From the NCBI GenBank assembly GCA_964520895.1, contig CAZFOR010000003.1, positions 1 through 60,237 of the forward strand: a stretch of DNA of 60,237 bases. Reading direction: 5' to 3'. Origin of the DNA: SIG350 sp964520895 (GTDB taxonomy: Bacteria; Bacillota; Clostridia; TANB77; SIG350). The notes beneath the pieces are model-generated. The model saw nothing but the letters and a program-made list of their open reading frames with translations, made no database searches and was not told where the DNA came from. Within the stretch, counting starts at the first letter, position 1, and the number at the start of each line of letters is the position of its first letter. This document shows positions 1 to 9,710 of the stretch, one piece after another. Position numbers and translations under genes: made by a program.

Positions 1-1428
1 TTGTGGTATATTTTTATTTTGTGATATAGCCGTATTACTAGATTCTGTTTTTATTAACTCTTTTATTTTTTTGTATTCAATAACAACAAATATAACTGTT
101 AAAATAAAAGCACTTATATCTGCAACAGGTCCTGCCCATAACATTGAATAAAGGTCACCACATAACCCTAAAATACATACACCTGGTAGAAGTAAAATAA
201 CATCCCTCATTAAGGACAATATCATTGCTTTATATGATTTTCCAATTGATTGTAAAAAAATACAACTTGCTTTTTGAATACAGCATAATAATATTCCACC
301 TAAATAAATTCTAAAACTCAAACAAGCATAATTTTGATAAAAGGCTAAATCGTTTGCATGACCACCAAATATAATTACAAGATATCCAGGTAGAAATTCA
401 AATATTATCATTGAAATAGCCCCTATAATAATATTAACAAAAAGTATTAATCTATATGTTTCTAATACCCTTTTATATTGTTTAGCACCAAAATTAAATC
501 CTATTATTGGTTGCCCACCTACTGCAACACCTATACTAAATGATAATATTATTGCAAATATTTTAAAAACAATACCTAATGCACCACCAGCATCAGTTGC
601 GTTTACATCACCTATAGTTCCAACAATGTTATTTGCAACTATTGTAATTACTGCGATAGATAACTGTGTAATAAATGATGAGATACCAAGTTTAGTAATT
701 TGTTTTAATATTGAAAAATCAATTTTGAACATTTCTTTATTTAATTTAATAAGTTTTGGTTTTTTAAAATATATCCCGCACATAATAGCTGAGACTACTT
801 GGCCACAAATTGTCGCAATTGCTGCACCTTGTATACCCATATTAAATTTAAAAATAAGGATTGGATCTAATATTAAATTGATGATTGCTCCTATAACTGT
901 TGCAATCATTGAATATCCAGGAGCCCCACTCGCACGAATAATAGATGCCATAGCACCTGAAAACATATAAAATGGTATACCTAATAATATTACTGTAAAA
1001 TACTGTTTTGCAAATTGCTAACATGTTTCGTTATATCCATTTGCACCTAATACATTTAAAATGGGTCTCATAAATACAAAACCAACTATTACTAGAATTA
1101 TACTTAATATGATTATTGTAATAATCGCATTTCCGACACTTTTGTTACTTGTTTTTTCATCTTTAGCACCAAGTGAAATACTAAATAATGTTGCACATCC
1201 ATCTCCTATTAATAAAGCTAAAGCTAATGCTAAAACTGTGAATGGAAAGATTAATGTAGTTGCCATGATACCAGCAGTACCTGCAACACTATTACCTATA
1301 AATATTTGATCTACAATGTTGTATAATGCACTTACTAACATTGCTAATACACATGGAATAGAGAATTTAAGTAATAGTTTTTTAATTGGGGTGGTAGTTA
1401 AATAAAATTTTTCGTTTTGTTCGTTCAT
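1..1428 (-). pseudogene. MATE-family efflux transporter split by an in-frame amber codon
   Basis: The gene reads leftward from ATG 1428 behind an AAGGAAG ribosome site and encodes a MATE multidrug/toxin antiporter of the inner membrane. Residues 1-136 carry the first helices (ALYNIVDQIFIGN, then DGCATLFSISLGAKDEK). A TAG at 1018-1020 follows NETC. Beyond it the same frame stays open to base 1 with no other stop, about 339 codons, and encodes the rest of the family (FAKQYFTVILLGIPF, GGQPIIGFNFGAKQYKRV). The gene is therefore full length apart from one nonsense codon and leaves the window near its C terminus. TAG ends many intact genes here, so it is read as a real stop rather than a reassigned codon. 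Confidence 0.85.
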
Positions 1429-1459
1429 ATATTCTTCCTTTCTAAAAAAAATAAAGACA

Positions 1460-1478
1460 TAGAATATCGAATATTCTA
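1460..1478. promoter_or_regulatory. Inverted repeat upstream of the MATE gene, possible operator
   Basis: TAGAATAT-CGA-ATATTCTA is a perfect 8-bp-arm inverted repeat 32 bases before the MATE start. Its size and place suit an operator for a MarR- or TetR-type repressor. No regulator gene lies beside it, so the role is inferred. Confidence 0.35.
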
Positions 1479-1636
1479 CGCCTTGTTAAGCTGTCGCGAC
1501 TGAATAACTATAACATATTTAAAAATAAATTTCAAATGTTTTTTTAAAATTTATGCAAATTTCTACATTTTTTTTATTTGTTAATTTTTATTATGATTAA
1601 TAAGTCCTTGTTCTTTATTTTCTTACATACATATGA

Positions 1637-1642
1637 TATAAT
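1637..1642 (+). promoter_or_regulatory. Extended -10 element before tatD
   Basis: ATATGATATAAT holds a TATAAT box with the upstream TGn extension and lies 24 bases before the tatD ATG. No good -35 is visible. The same TATGTGATATAAT-like arrangement precedes the S41, DUF5711 and recF genes. Confidence 0.45.
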
Positions 1643-1665
1643 TGGCTAAAATAAGGAGGAACAAT

Positions 1666-2439
1666 ATGGAAAAAGTACAATATTTTGATTCACATGCACA
1701 TTATGATGATAAATGTTTTAATGATGATTTAGATACTGTTTTAAAAAATGCATATGATTTAGGAGTAACTAAAATAGTTGATATAGGGTATAATGAGCAG
1801 ACATCTAAAAATGCAATTTTACTTGCAAATAAAAATGATTATATATATGCAACAGTTGGGCATCATCCAGAAGAGGTATATGAAAACACAAATATAGAAT
1901 ATATATATAATTTAGCTAGACAAAATAAAGTTGTAGCTTTAGGGGAAATAGGATTAGATTATCACTGGGATAATGATAAAAACTTACAAAAAAAGTTTTT
2001 TATACAGCAAGTTGATATAGCAAATCAATTAAATCTCCCTATAATTATACATAATAGAGAAGCTGATATGGATATATTGAATATATTGAAAAATGAAATT
2101 AAGCCACAAGTAGATGTTGTTTTTCATTGCTTTTCTTCAAGTATGGAGATAGCAAAAGAAGTTTTGAAACATGGCTGGTATATTTCATTATCAGGAACAG
2201 TTACATTTAAAAATGCACATAATTTACATGAAATAGCTAAAAATGTACCACTAAATAAATTGTTAATCGAAACAGATTGTCCATATCTAACACCAGAGCC
2301 AAATAGAGGAAAGCGTAATGATTCATCAAATGTTATTTATGTTTCAAAACAAATAGCAAGTTTGAGAGGAATATCTAATGAAGAAGTTGCACATCAAACA
2401 TATATAAATGCATGTAATTTATATAATATAGATAAATAG
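1666..2439 (+). CDS. tatD: TatD family metal-dependent hydrolase (DNase)
   Basis: This is a 257-residue TIM-barrel hydrolase of the TatD family, cytosolic, with 3'-5' exonuclease/DNase activity known for family members. Visible metal and active-site motifs are HAH at the N terminus (DSHAHYDD), GEIGLDYHWD, HNREA, HCFSSS and TDCPYLTPEPNRGKRN. ATG 1666 is chosen because AAGGAGG ends six bases before it; an upstream TTG at 1642 would put the ribosome site inside the coding region. The next gene starts 8 bases after the stop, so the two are co-transcribed. Confidence 0.93.
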   Translation: MEKVQYFDSHAHYDDKCFNDDLDTVLKNAYDLGVTKIVDIGYNEQTSKNAILLANKNDYIYATVGHHPEEVYENTNIEYIYNLARQNKVVALGEIGLDYHWDNDKNLQKKFFIQQVDIANQLNLPIIIHNREADMDILNILKNEIKPQVDVVFHCFSSSMEIAKEVLKHGWYISLSGTVTFKNAHNLHEIAKNVPLNKLLIETDCPYLTPEPNRGKRNDSSNVIYVSKQIASLRGISNEEVAHQTYINACNLYNIDK

Positions 2440-2447
2440 GAGTGAAA

Positions 2448-3170
2448 ATGAGAAAAAACAAAAAAGCAAATATATTAATAGTAGCAGGAGATATTTTACA
2501 GCAGTCTGAACAAATATTAAAAGAGCAGAATATACAAATTATTAAAACAGATAAATGTATAGATGTATATGATGAAATATCATATCATACAGATATTCAA
2601 ATGATAAATATTGGAAATAATATAGTAATAGCACCAAATATGTATGATAAATACATAGATGTTTTAAAACAAAGTGAAATAAATTATATAAAAGGTGAGT
2701 CAATTTTGAAAAACAAATATCCTGAGAATGTTCAATATAACGGATGTATAATAGGAAAATATTTTATACATAATCTACAATATACTGATAAAAAGGTAAT
2801 TGAGTTATTAGAAAAAAATGAATATATATGTATAAATGTTAAGCAGGGTTATACTAAATGTAATATTTCAATAGTTGATGAAAATAGTATTATTACACAA
2901 GACAAAGGAATTGCAAAAGAGTTGTCAAAATATTTTGATGTGTTATGTATAAATGAAAAAGAAAATATATCATTAGGAAACATGCAAGGATTTATTGGTG
3001 GTGCAACAGGGCTTATTTCACAAAACCTGTGGTGTATAAATGGTGATATTAATAGATTAAAAGATTGTAACAAGATTATTGATTTTGTTACTTTAAAAAA
3101 TAAAGAAATATTATGTTTAAATAATGAAGAGGTAATTGATATTGGGTCAATCATACCAATATATTATTAA
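2448..3170 (+). CDS. Probable DUF6873 family protein (guanidino-modifying-enzyme-like fold)
   Basis: About 240 residues without signal peptide or membrane segment. HTDIQMINIGNNIVIAPNMY, GYTKCNISIVDENSIITQD and GFIGGATGLI resemble the DUF6873 family, assigned to the pentein (arginine-deiminase-like) fold. I recall this family from memory, so the assignment is moderate. The start is ATG 2448, five bases after AGGAG; GTG 2442 overlaps that site. It follows tatD directly, an arrangement suggesting an operon but giving no function. Confidence 0.55.
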   Translation: MRKNKKANILIVAGDILQQSEQILKEQNIQIIKTDKCIDVYDEISYHTDIQMINIGNNIVIAPNMYDKYIDVLKQSEINYIKGESILKNKYPENVQYNGCIIGKYFIHNLQYTDKKVIELLEKNEYICINVKQGYTKCNISIVDENSIITQDKGIAKELSKYFDVLCINEKENISLGNMQGFIGGATGLISQNLWCINGDINRLKDCNKIIDFVTLKNKEILCLNNEEVIDIGSIIPIYY

Positions 3171-3230
3171 ATAAATGTATAAATTATAATTTTTTGTTAA
3201 AACTATCTAATATATAAAGGAGATATTTTA

Positions 3231-3659
3231 ATGGGAAATGTTGATAAAAAGGTATTAAATAATATATATCAAGCAAGTAAAATAGGTCTTGATTCAATTG
3301 AATTTCTATATCCAAAAGTTAAAGATGAGAATTTGAAAAAGGATATGAATGATTATGTAAAAAAATATTATGATATTTTAAGTGAAACAAGGTATCAATT
3401 AAAATTATTAAATGAAGAACCAAAAGATTATAGTAAAATGACAAAAGCTATGATGTGGATGGAGATACAAGGTAATACTATAGCAGATAGTTCACCAAGC
3501 AAAATAGCAGAAATACTTGTACAAGGTAGTACAATGGGTATAGTTGAGATGACAAAAGATGTTAATAATGAAAATGTAGATAATCATATTAGAAAGATTG
3601 CAAATACATTAATACATTATGAAAAAGAAAATATCGATAATGTGAAAAAATATTTATAA
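3231..3659 (+). CDS. Helical-bundle protein of unknown function
   Basis: 142 residues, all predicted helix by composition, with no signal or membrane segment. The middle contains a distinctive block, MMWMEIQGNTIADSSPSKIA, followed by EILVQGSTMGIVEMTK, then a helix ending NTLIHYEKENIDNVKKYL. The pattern recalls four-helix ferritin-like or DUF2383-like proteins, but the metal ligands are not evident. It has its own AAAGGAG ribosome site and a terminator just after the stop, so it is probably the last gene of the tatD unit or a separate transcript. Function unknown. Confidence 0.65.
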   Translation: MGNVDKKVLNNIYQASKIGLDSIEFLYPKVKDENLKKDMNDYVKKYYDILSETRYQLKLLNEEPKDYSKMTKAMMWMEIQGNTIADSSPSKIAEILVQGSTMGIVEMTKDVNNENVDNHIRKIANTLIHYEKENIDNVKKYL

Positions 3660-3670
3660 TAAAAATTGAT

Positions 3671-3707
3671 GATGATATTTAATAAAATGATATCATCTGT
3701 TTTTTAT
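3671..3707 (+). terminator. Rho-independent terminator
   Basis: GATGATAT and ATATCATC pair across an 11-base loop and are followed by TGTTTTTTATT, ending the helical-bundle protein transcript. Confidence 0.7.
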
Positions 3708-3751
3708 TATGCATACAAATAAATTGATAGTTTGCAAAAATACAAAAAAAT

Positions 3752-3785
3752 AATAAGTTTTGCAAGTTAATTTGCAAAACTTATT
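3752..3785. repeat. 14-bp perfect inverted repeat touching the promoter of the first DUF4143 ATPase
   Basis: AATAAGTTTTGCAA and TTGCAAAACTTATT are perfect complements separated by GTTAAT. The right arm ends inside a TTGACA -35 box, so the repeat is placed like an operator for the following ATPase gene. A part copy, TTTGCAAAAA, lies 20 bases upstream. Confidence 0.6.
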
Positions 3786-3812
3786 GACATATAATATAAA
3801 AAGTAGTATTAT
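3784..3812 (+). promoter_or_regulatory. Sigma-70-type promoter of the first DUF4143 ATPase
   Basis: TTGACA at 3784-3789 and TATTAT at 3807-3812 are 17 bases apart and 20 bases ahead of the start codon. The -35 overlaps the right arm of the inverted repeat, suggesting repression by a protein bound there. Confidence 0.6.
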
Positions 3813-3831
3813 AATTTTAATGGAGGAAATT

Positions 3832-5034
3832 ATGATAATAAGAAAAAAATATTTAAACCGTTTAATTGAGGCAAAAGATACTGAATTTATAAAAGTTATA
3901 ACTGGTGTTAGAAGAAGTGGTAAATCTATGTTGTTATTAATGTTTAAAGAATATCTTTTGGAAAATGGTGTGAGTGAAAAAAACATAATTCATATAAATT
4001 TTGAGTCTGCGATATATGATGAAATAAAGGACTATAAAGATTTATATAATGAAATAAAAAACAAAATTTCAAAAGGTAAGAATTACATATTATTAGATGA
4101 AGTACAAAGTGTAGATAAATGGCAAAAAGCTATTAATTCTGCTAATATTGATTTTGATGTAGATATATACATAACAGGTTCTAATGCTTATCTTTTGTCT
4201 AGTGAATTAGCAACAGTGTTATCTGGAAGATATATAGAAATTAAAATGTATCCATTATCTTTTCAGGAATTCTTAATATTTAATAATTATGATAAAGATA
4301 ATATTGAGGATAAATTTAATGAATATTTGAAATTGGGTGGACTTCCTGCAATAACACAAATCAAAGATAAAAATGAGTTAATTATGACATACTTAAATGA
4401 TATATATAATACAATTGTAAAAAAAGATGTTATTGATAGAAATGGAATAAAAGACATTGCACTTTTAGAAAACATAGTAAAATATATTGCTTCAAATATA
4501 GGAAGTACTGTATCTTCTAATAAAATAAGTGATTATTTAAATAGTAATAAAATAATGAATAAATCTAATCATCAAACAATTGATAATTATTTAAAAATGT
4601 TAGAAAATGCATTTATAATATATAAAGCAGATAGAAGTGATATAAGAAGTAAAGCTATTTTAAAAACATTGGGCAAGTATTATCTTGCTGATACAGGAAT
4701 AAGAAATATAATATTAGGTTTTAGAAATATTGAGGAAGGGCATTTGTTAGAAAATGTAATATATCTTGAATTGTTAAGAAGGGGGTATAGAGTAAATATT
4801 GGTAAAATATTAGACTATGAGGTTGATTTTGTTGCGGAAAATACAGAGACTATTAAATATTTTCAAGTAACAAAGTCATTAGTTAATGATGATGTCAGAA
4901 TGAGAGAATTAAGAAGCTTAGAAAGTATTTCAGATAATTATGAAAAAATTATATTAACAATGGATAAAACAATAAATAAAGATTATAATGGAATAAAGGT
5001 TGTTAATATTATAGATTTTTTATTAGAAGAATAA
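3832..5034 (+). CDS. AAA ATPase with C-terminal DUF4143 nuclease-like domain (copy 1)
   Basis: 400 residues. The N-terminal AAA domain shows Walker A GVRRSGKS, Walker B YILLDEVQ, and the sensor block ITGSNAYLLSSELATVLSGR with YPLSFQEFL. The C-terminal DUF4143 domain has LLENVIYLELLRRGYRV and a degraded restriction-fold signature, YEVDFVAE followed by YFQVTKS. Family members are abundant in gut Clostridia and Bacteroidetes, with no settled function. ATG 3832 is chosen because GGAGG sits five bases before it; ATG 3820 has no site. Two more homologues of a different subtype lie at 22343 and 38828. Confidence 0.85.
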   Translation: MIIRKKYLNRLIEAKDTEFIKVITGVRRSGKSMLLLMFKEYLLENGVSEKNIIHINFESAIYDEIKDYKDLYNEIKNKISKGKNYILLDEVQSVDKWQKAINSANIDFDVDIYITGSNAYLLSSELATVLSGRYIEIKMYPLSFQEFLIFNNYDKDNIEDKFNEYLKLGGLPAITQIKDKNELIMTYLNDIYNTIVKKDVIDRNGIKDIALLENIVKYIASNIGSTVSSNKISDYLNSNKIMNKSNHQTIDNYLKMLENAFIIYKADRSDIRSKAILKTLGKYYLADTGIRNIILGFRNIEEGHLLENVIYLELLRRGYRVNIGKILDYEVDFVAENTETIKYFQVTKSLVNDDVRMRELRSLESISDNYEKIILTMDKTINKDYNGIKVVNIIDFLLEE

Positions 5035-5045
5035 GGAGGGGTGTA

Positions 5046-5873
5046 ATGGATAATAACGACTTATATAATAAAGCATTATCATGTAGAAAAGATATACTAG
5101 AAGAGGTATATAATGCTAAATCAGGACATATTGGTGGAGCATTATCATGTATAGATATATTAGTTACAATATATTTTAATCATTTAAATTGTGATATACA
5201 TAACCCTAAGTGGGAAGATAGAGATAGAGTCATTTTATCAAAAGGACATGCATCACCTGCGCTATATGCAGTTTTAGCTGAAAAAGGTTTTTTTGATAAA
5301 GAATTGTTACAAACATTTAGGAAAAAAGATAGTATTTTGCAAGGACATCCTGAGATGAAAAACATACCAGGTGTTGATATGAGTTCAGGGTCACTTGGAC
5401 AAGGATTATCAGTTGCAAATGGTATGGCAATTGCAGGAAAATTAGATAAAAAGAAATATAATGTATATGTAATTATGGGTGATGGAGAACTGCAAGAAGG
5501 GCAAGTTTGGGAAGCTATGATGACATCTGCAAAATATAACTTAAATAATATAATTGCATTTGTAGATAATAATGGATTACAAATAGATGGCAAAGTTAAA
5601 GATGTTATGAATGTTGAGGATATAGGAGAAAAATTTAAAGCATTTAATTGGAATGTTATAAATATTGATGGACATAATTTTGATGAAATAAATAATGCTA
5701 TAAATGAGGCTAAACAAAGTGTAAATAAACCTACTGCAATAATTGCAAAAACTATAAAAGGTAAAGGAATATCTTTTATGGAGGATATGGTAAGTTGGCA
5801 TGGAAAAGCACCAAATGAAGAGCAATATATGAATGCAAAAGGTGAATTAGAAATGTTAGGAGGTGCTAGATAA
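5046..5873 (+). CDS. Transketolase, N-terminal (thiamine-diphosphate pyrophosphate) subunit
   Basis: 275 residues matching the N-terminal half of transketolase. It shows SGHIGGALSCIDILV, LSKGHASPALYAVLAEKG, SSGSLGQGLSVANGMA and the ThDP/Mg motif GDGELQEGQVWEA with VDNN. It pairs with the next gene to form the split enzyme of the non-oxidative pentose phosphate pathway, moving two-carbon ketol units between sugar phosphates in the cytosol. AAGGAGG precedes the ATG, and it follows the ATPase gene by 11 bases. The stop overlaps the next start (TAATG). Confidence 0.93.
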   Translation: MDNNDLYNKALSCRKDILEEVYNAKSGHIGGALSCIDILVTIYFNHLNCDIHNPKWEDRDRVILSKGHASPALYAVLAEKGFFDKELLQTFRKKDSILQGHPEMKNIPGVDMSSGSLGQGLSVANGMAIAGKLDKKKYNVYVIMGDGELQEGQVWEAMMTSAKYNLNNIIAFVDNNGLQIDGKVKDVMNVEDIGEKFKAFNWNVINIDGHNFDEINNAINEAKQSVNKPTAIIAKTIKGKGISFMEDMVSWHGKAPNEEQYMNAKGELEMLGGAR

Positions 5874-6793
5874 TGATAGCTACAAGAGAAAGTTATGGAA
5901 AAGTACTAGAAGAATTAGGAGACAAGTATCCTAATATAGTAGTTTTAGATGCTGATTTATCAGAAGCAACTAAAACATGTGATTTTGCAAAAAAATATCC
6001 AGATAGGTTTTTTGATATAGGTATTGCTGAGCAAGATATGATAGGAACAGCAGCAGGGCTTGCAACATGTAATAAAATACCATTAGTTAGTACATTTGCG
6101 GTTTTTGCAACAGGTAGAGTATATGACCAAATAAGATGTAGTGTATGTTATCCTAAATTAAATGTAAAGATAATAGCAACACATGCAGGTATTACGGTAG
6201 GAGAAGATGGTGCAACACATCAGGCCTTGGAAGATATAAACCTAATGAGAGGACTCCCTAATATGACAGTTATATGCCCTTGTGATGATGCATCAACTAG
6301 ATGGGCAATAGAAGAGGCTATTAAAATAGCTGGGCCTGTTTATGTAAGACTTACAAGACCAAAAGTTGAAAATATATATGATGAAAATGAAACATTTGAA
6401 TTTGGTAAAGGAAAAGTTATTGGAAATGGTACAGATGTAGCGCTTATTTCAAATGGAATGACATTACATGAATGTATAAAAGCTAAAAGTATTTTAGAGA
6501 ATAAAAATATTTCTGTTAGAGTAATTGATATACATACAATTAAACCAATAGATAAAGATTTAATAATTGATACAGCTAAACAAGTTAAAAATATTTTTAC
6601 AGTTGACGACCATAGTATAATTGGTGGATTAGGGACAGCTGTATGTGAAGTATTAATTGAAAACTATTCTAAAAAAATAACTAGAATTGGTATAAATGAT
6701 ACATTTGGAAAGTCTGGAAAATGGGATGAATTATTAACTGATTTTGGAATTGATTCAAATGGAATAGTAGAAAGGGTATTAACTAGCATATAA
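5873..6793 (+). CDS. Transketolase, C-terminal (pyrimidine-binding) subunit
   Basis: 306 residues matching the pyrimidine and C-terminal domains. Motifs are DADLSEATKT, DIGIAEQDMIGTAAGLA with the catalytic Glu, STFAVFATGR, THAGITVGEDGATHQALEDI and VDDHSIIGGLGTAV. It shares one base with the N-terminal subunit gene and has AGGAGG just upstream, so translation is coupled and the two subunits are made in equal amounts. A strong terminator follows. Confidence 0.93.
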   Translation: MIATRESYGKVLEELGDKYPNIVVLDADLSEATKTCDFAKKYPDRFFDIGIAEQDMIGTAAGLATCNKIPLVSTFAVFATGRVYDQIRCSVCYPKLNVKIIATHAGITVGEDGATHQALEDINLMRGLPNMTVICPCDDASTRWAIEEAIKIAGPVYVRLTRPKVENIYDENETFEFGKGKVIGNGTDVALISNGMTLHECIKAKSILENKNISVRVIDIHTIKPIDKDLIIDTAKQVKNIFTVDDHSIIGGLGTAVCEVLIENYSKKITRIGINDTFGKSGKWDELLTDFGIDSNGIVERVLTSI

Positions 6794-6811
6794 ATGAATG
6801 TAAAACTTAGG

Positions 6812-6848
6812 GATTAGTACTAAATAAAGTACTAATCTTTATTTTTAT
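6812..6848 (+). terminator. Rho-independent terminator after the transketolase genes
   Basis: GATTAGTACT and AGTACTAATC form a 10-bp stem with a 6-base loop, followed by TTTATTTTTATTT. Confidence 0.85.
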
Positions 6849-6921
6849 TTAAAATAGATTAATTTTAACGTATTTTCTTTGTTTTTTACCATATTGTTTT
6901 AAATTTCTTTGCATTATGTTG

Positions 6922-6950
6922 TTGCATTTTTGGATATTTATTGATATTAT
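6922..6950 (+). promoter_or_regulatory. Promoter of ftsEX
   Basis: TTGCAT at 6922-6927 and TATTAT at 6945-6950 are 17 bases apart and lie 33 bases before the ftsE start. Confidence 0.5.
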
Positions 6951-6982
6951 ACATGTGATATCTTAAACAAGGGGGATATAAT

Positions 6983-7666
6983 TTGATTGAATATAAAAAT
7001 GTAAGCAAGCTATATGACTCAGGTGTAGAAGCCGTAAAAGGAGCCAATTTAGTTATAAATAAAGGTGAATTTGTCTTTATAATTGGTAAAAGTGGTTCGG
7101 GAAAATCAACTATGATAAAGATGTTAATTAAAGAAGAAGAACCAACAGATGGAGAAATTTATATAGATGGCTTTAATATAACAGATATGAAAAAATCTAA
7201 AATACCATATTTACGTAGAAGTATGGGATTTATTTTCCAAGATTTTAGGTTATTGCCAGATAAAACTGTTTATGATAATGTTGCATATGCAATGAGAATA
7301 ATACAAGCAACACCTAGACAAATAAGAAGACAAGTACCAGTTGTTTTATCATTAGTTGGAATTAGTGATAAAGCAAATATGTTTCCAGATGAACTTTCAG
7401 GTGGTGAACAACAAAGGGTTGCAGTTGCCAGAGCAATAGTGAATAATCCTACATTGTTGTTGGCAGATGAACCAACAGGAAACTTGGATCCAGAAACATC
7501 AAAAGAAATAATGAATTTATTAAATGATATTAATCTAAGGGGTACAACAGTAATAATTGCAACACATGCTGAAGAATTGGTAAATAAAATGCAAAAAAGA
7601 GTTATAACTATGAAAAATGGTGTAATTTATCGTGATCAAAAAGGTGGGTATGGCGATGAAAATTAA
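6983..7666 (+). CDS. ftsE: Cell-division ATP-binding protein FtsE
   Basis: 227 residues. The ABC ATPase is complete, with Walker A GKSGSGKST, Q-loop FQDFRLLPDKTVYDNV, signature LSGGEQQRVAVARA, Walker B LLADEPTGNLD and the switch His in ATHAEE. With FtsX it forms a membrane complex that does not transport but activates a periplasmic-side peptidoglycan hydrolase during division. The start is TTG 6983, seven bases after GGGGG. The gene overlaps ftsX. Confidence 0.96.
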   Translation: MIEYKNVSKLYDSGVEAVKGANLVINKGEFVFIIGKSGSGKSTMIKMLIKEEEPTDGEIYIDGFNITDMKKSKIPYLRRSMGFIFQDFRLLPDKTVYDNVAYAMRIIQATPRQIRRQVPVVLSLVGISDKANMFPDELSGGEQQRVAVARAIVNNPTLLLADEPTGNLDPETSKEIMNLLNDINLRGTTVIIATHAEELVNKMQKRVITMKNGVIYRDQKGGYGDEN

Positions 7667-8561
7667 TACTATAGGTTATTTAATAAAAGATGGATTTAAA
7701 AATTTATGGACAAGTAGAAAAACAACAATAGCATCATTTATAATTATTGTTGCAACAATGCTAATGTTAGGTATATTTGTATTAATAACAGTTAACATTG
7801 AAAATATAATAAAAAAAGCACAAGATGAACAAGGAATACAAGTAATGCTATTAGATATAGATAAGGAAGAAACAGACAAAATAGAAGAACAGCTAAAAAA
7901 CATATATTCTGTTAAATCTGTTGAATATATTTCAAAACAACAAGCATTAGAAAGTGTTGTTAATAAAGTTGATGACAAATATAAACAATTATATACAGGA
8001 TTTGAAGAAGAAAATCCACTTCCTGCTTCATTTATTGTTAAATTAGAAGATTTAGAACAAAGTACTAATATACAAAATGAAATAAAGAAAATACCAAATG
8101 TTAAGGAGATACAAACGGTTGATAACACAACACAATTAATAGTTAAAATAGCAAAAGCAATAAATATTGTAGGTATAGTAATATTAATAGTTCTATTATG
8201 CATATCAGTATTTATCATATCAAATTCAATAAAAATTACTATGTATGCAAGAAGAAAAGAAATATCAATAATGAAATATGTTGGTGCAACAGATGGATTT
8301 GTTAGATTTCCGTTTATTGTTGAAGGTATGATAATTGGTATATTTGGTGCAGCAATAGCCACAGCAGTTGTTGGAATAGCATACTCAAATATATATAATA
8401 GTGTTAACAGTTCAATGCAAGCTACAAATAGTATATTAAATGGTGCATTAGTTCCATTTAGTGCAGTTTCTCAATCACTAATACTTATATATATAGCATT
8501 AGGTGTAGGAATAGGTGTTATTGGTAGTACAATGTCTATTAAAAAATATTTAGATGTATAA
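7656..8561 (+). CDS. ftsX: Cell-division membrane protein FtsX
   Basis: 301 residues with the FtsX layout. One N-terminal helix follows KDGFKNLWTSRKTTIAS. An extracytoplasmic loop of roughly 110 residues comes next, then three C-terminal helices with YARRKEISIMKYVGATDGF. ATG 7656 lies eight bases after AAGGTGG inside the end of ftsE, and ATG 7650 is too close to that site. The extracellular loop would bind the coiled coil of the hydrolase encoded just downstream. Confidence 0.95.
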   Translation: MKINTIGYLIKDGFKNLWTSRKTTIASFIIIVATMLMLGIFVLITVNIENIIKKAQDEQGIQVMLLDIDKEETDKIEEQLKNIYSVKSVEYISKQQALESVVNKVDDKYKQLYTGFEEENPLPASFIVKLEDLEQSTNIQNEIKKIPNVKEIQTVDNTTQLIVKIAKAINIVGIVILIVLLCISVFIISNSIKITMYARRKEISIMKYVGATDGFVRFPFIVEGMIIGIFGAAIATAVVGIAYSNIYNSVNSSMQATNSILNGALVPFSAVSQSLILIYIALGVGIGVIGSTMSIKKYLDV

Positions 8562-8570
8562 GGAGGAAAT

Positions 8571-9689
8571 ATGAAGAAGTTAGTATTAGTATTATGTGTA
8601 ATTTTATCTATTACAACAATAGTATATGCTTCTAATTTATCAGATTTAAAAAATCAATTAAATAATAATAAAGATAAAATTGATGATAAAAAAGAGGAAT
8701 TAAGTGAAATAAAGAAGGAGCAAGCAAATGTACTTGAAGATATTGAGGCACTTAGTAAGGAGATAAATTTATTAGAAACAGAAATAGATAAACTTGATAG
8801 TGAAATAAACACATTAAATAGTAATATAGAGCAAAAACAAAAAGATTTAGATGCGAAAGTAGCTGAAATGGAAAAACAAGAAGATTTATTAAAACAAAGA
8901 GTTGTTGCTATATATGAAACAGGTAGTATGTCTATGTTAGATGTTTTACTTGGTTCAGAAAACTTAAGTGATTTTCTATCTAAATATTATATGATGTCTG
9001 AAGTAGCAGAATTTGATAATGATTTATTGGAAAAAATGTTAGAACAAAAAACACAAATAGAAAGTATAAAAGCAACTTTAGAGCAAAATAAGGCAACTAT
9101 TGAAGAAAACAAAAAATCTGTTGAAACTAAATCAGATGCATTATCTGTTTCAAAAAGACAGTTGAGTGCAAAAAATTCAGAATTAGAGACAAATAAAACA
9201 GCGCTTAGTAGTTCAATTGATAAATTGGTTGCAGAATCAAATAAAATTGAATCACAAATTGCTAATATGCAAGGTGGAGGGTCTTATTCAGGTGGACAAA
9301 TGGCATGGCCATTACCAGGATATTCAACAATAACATCACCTTACGGAATGAGATTACATCCAACATTAGGTGTATACAAAATGCATACAGGTGTAGATAT
9401 AGCAGGAAGTGGTTGTAACGGTAAAAATATTGTTGCTGCTAATGGAGGTAAAGTTATTACAGCTACATTTAATACAGCTTATGGAAATATGATAATAATA
9501 GATCATGGTGGCGGAATTTCAACACTATATGCACATTCTTCAAAATTATTAGTTTCAGTTGGACAAACAGTTTCAAGAGGACAAGTAATTGCAAGAGTTG
9601 GAACAACTGGATATTCAACAGGGTCACATTTACACTTTGAAGTTAGAATAAATGGTAAAACTACAAATCCATTATCATACATAAAATAA
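8571..9689 (+). CDS. PcsB/EnvC-like murein hydrolase with coiled coil and M23 peptidase domain
   Basis: 372 residues. A signal peptide (KKLVLVLCVILSITTIVYAS) is followed by a long coiled coil to about residue 235. After a GGGSYSGG linker comes an M23 (LytM) endopeptidase domain with MHTGVDIAG and HLHFEVRING supplying the zinc ligands. Position right after ftsEX (AGGAGG, 9-base gap) fits the known FtsEX-activated hydrolase that cuts septal peptidoglycan cross-links. The coiled coil is expected to contact FtsX. A terminator follows. Confidence 0.93.
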   Translation: MKKLVLVLCVILSITTIVYASNLSDLKNQLNNNKDKIDDKKEELSEIKKEQANVLEDIEALSKEINLLETEIDKLDSEINTLNSNIEQKQKDLDAKVAEMEKQEDLLKQRVVAIYETGSMSMLDVLLGSENLSDFLSKYYMMSEVAEFDNDLLEKMLEQKTQIESIKATLEQNKATIEENKKSVETKSDALSVSKRQLSAKNSELETNKTALSSSIDKLVAESNKIESQIANMQGGGSYSGGQMAWPLPGYSTITSPYGMRLHPTLGVYKMHTGVDIAGSGCNGKNIVAANGGKVITATFNTAYGNMIIIDHGGGISTLYAHSSKLLVSVGQTVSRGQVIARVGTTGYSTGSHLHFEVRINGKTTNPLSYIK

Positions 9690-9710
9690 TAATTATATAG
9701 TATATATCTT

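Noticed and set aside
626..970. Plus-strand reading frame opposite the MATE gene
   Set aside because: It is a shadow of the minus-strand transporter, with no ribosome site and no family match.
1018..1020. TAG reassigned to an amino acid, which would make the MATE gene intact
   Set aside because: Many intact genes in the window (for example tatD) end in TAG at the expected place, so TAG is a stop here.
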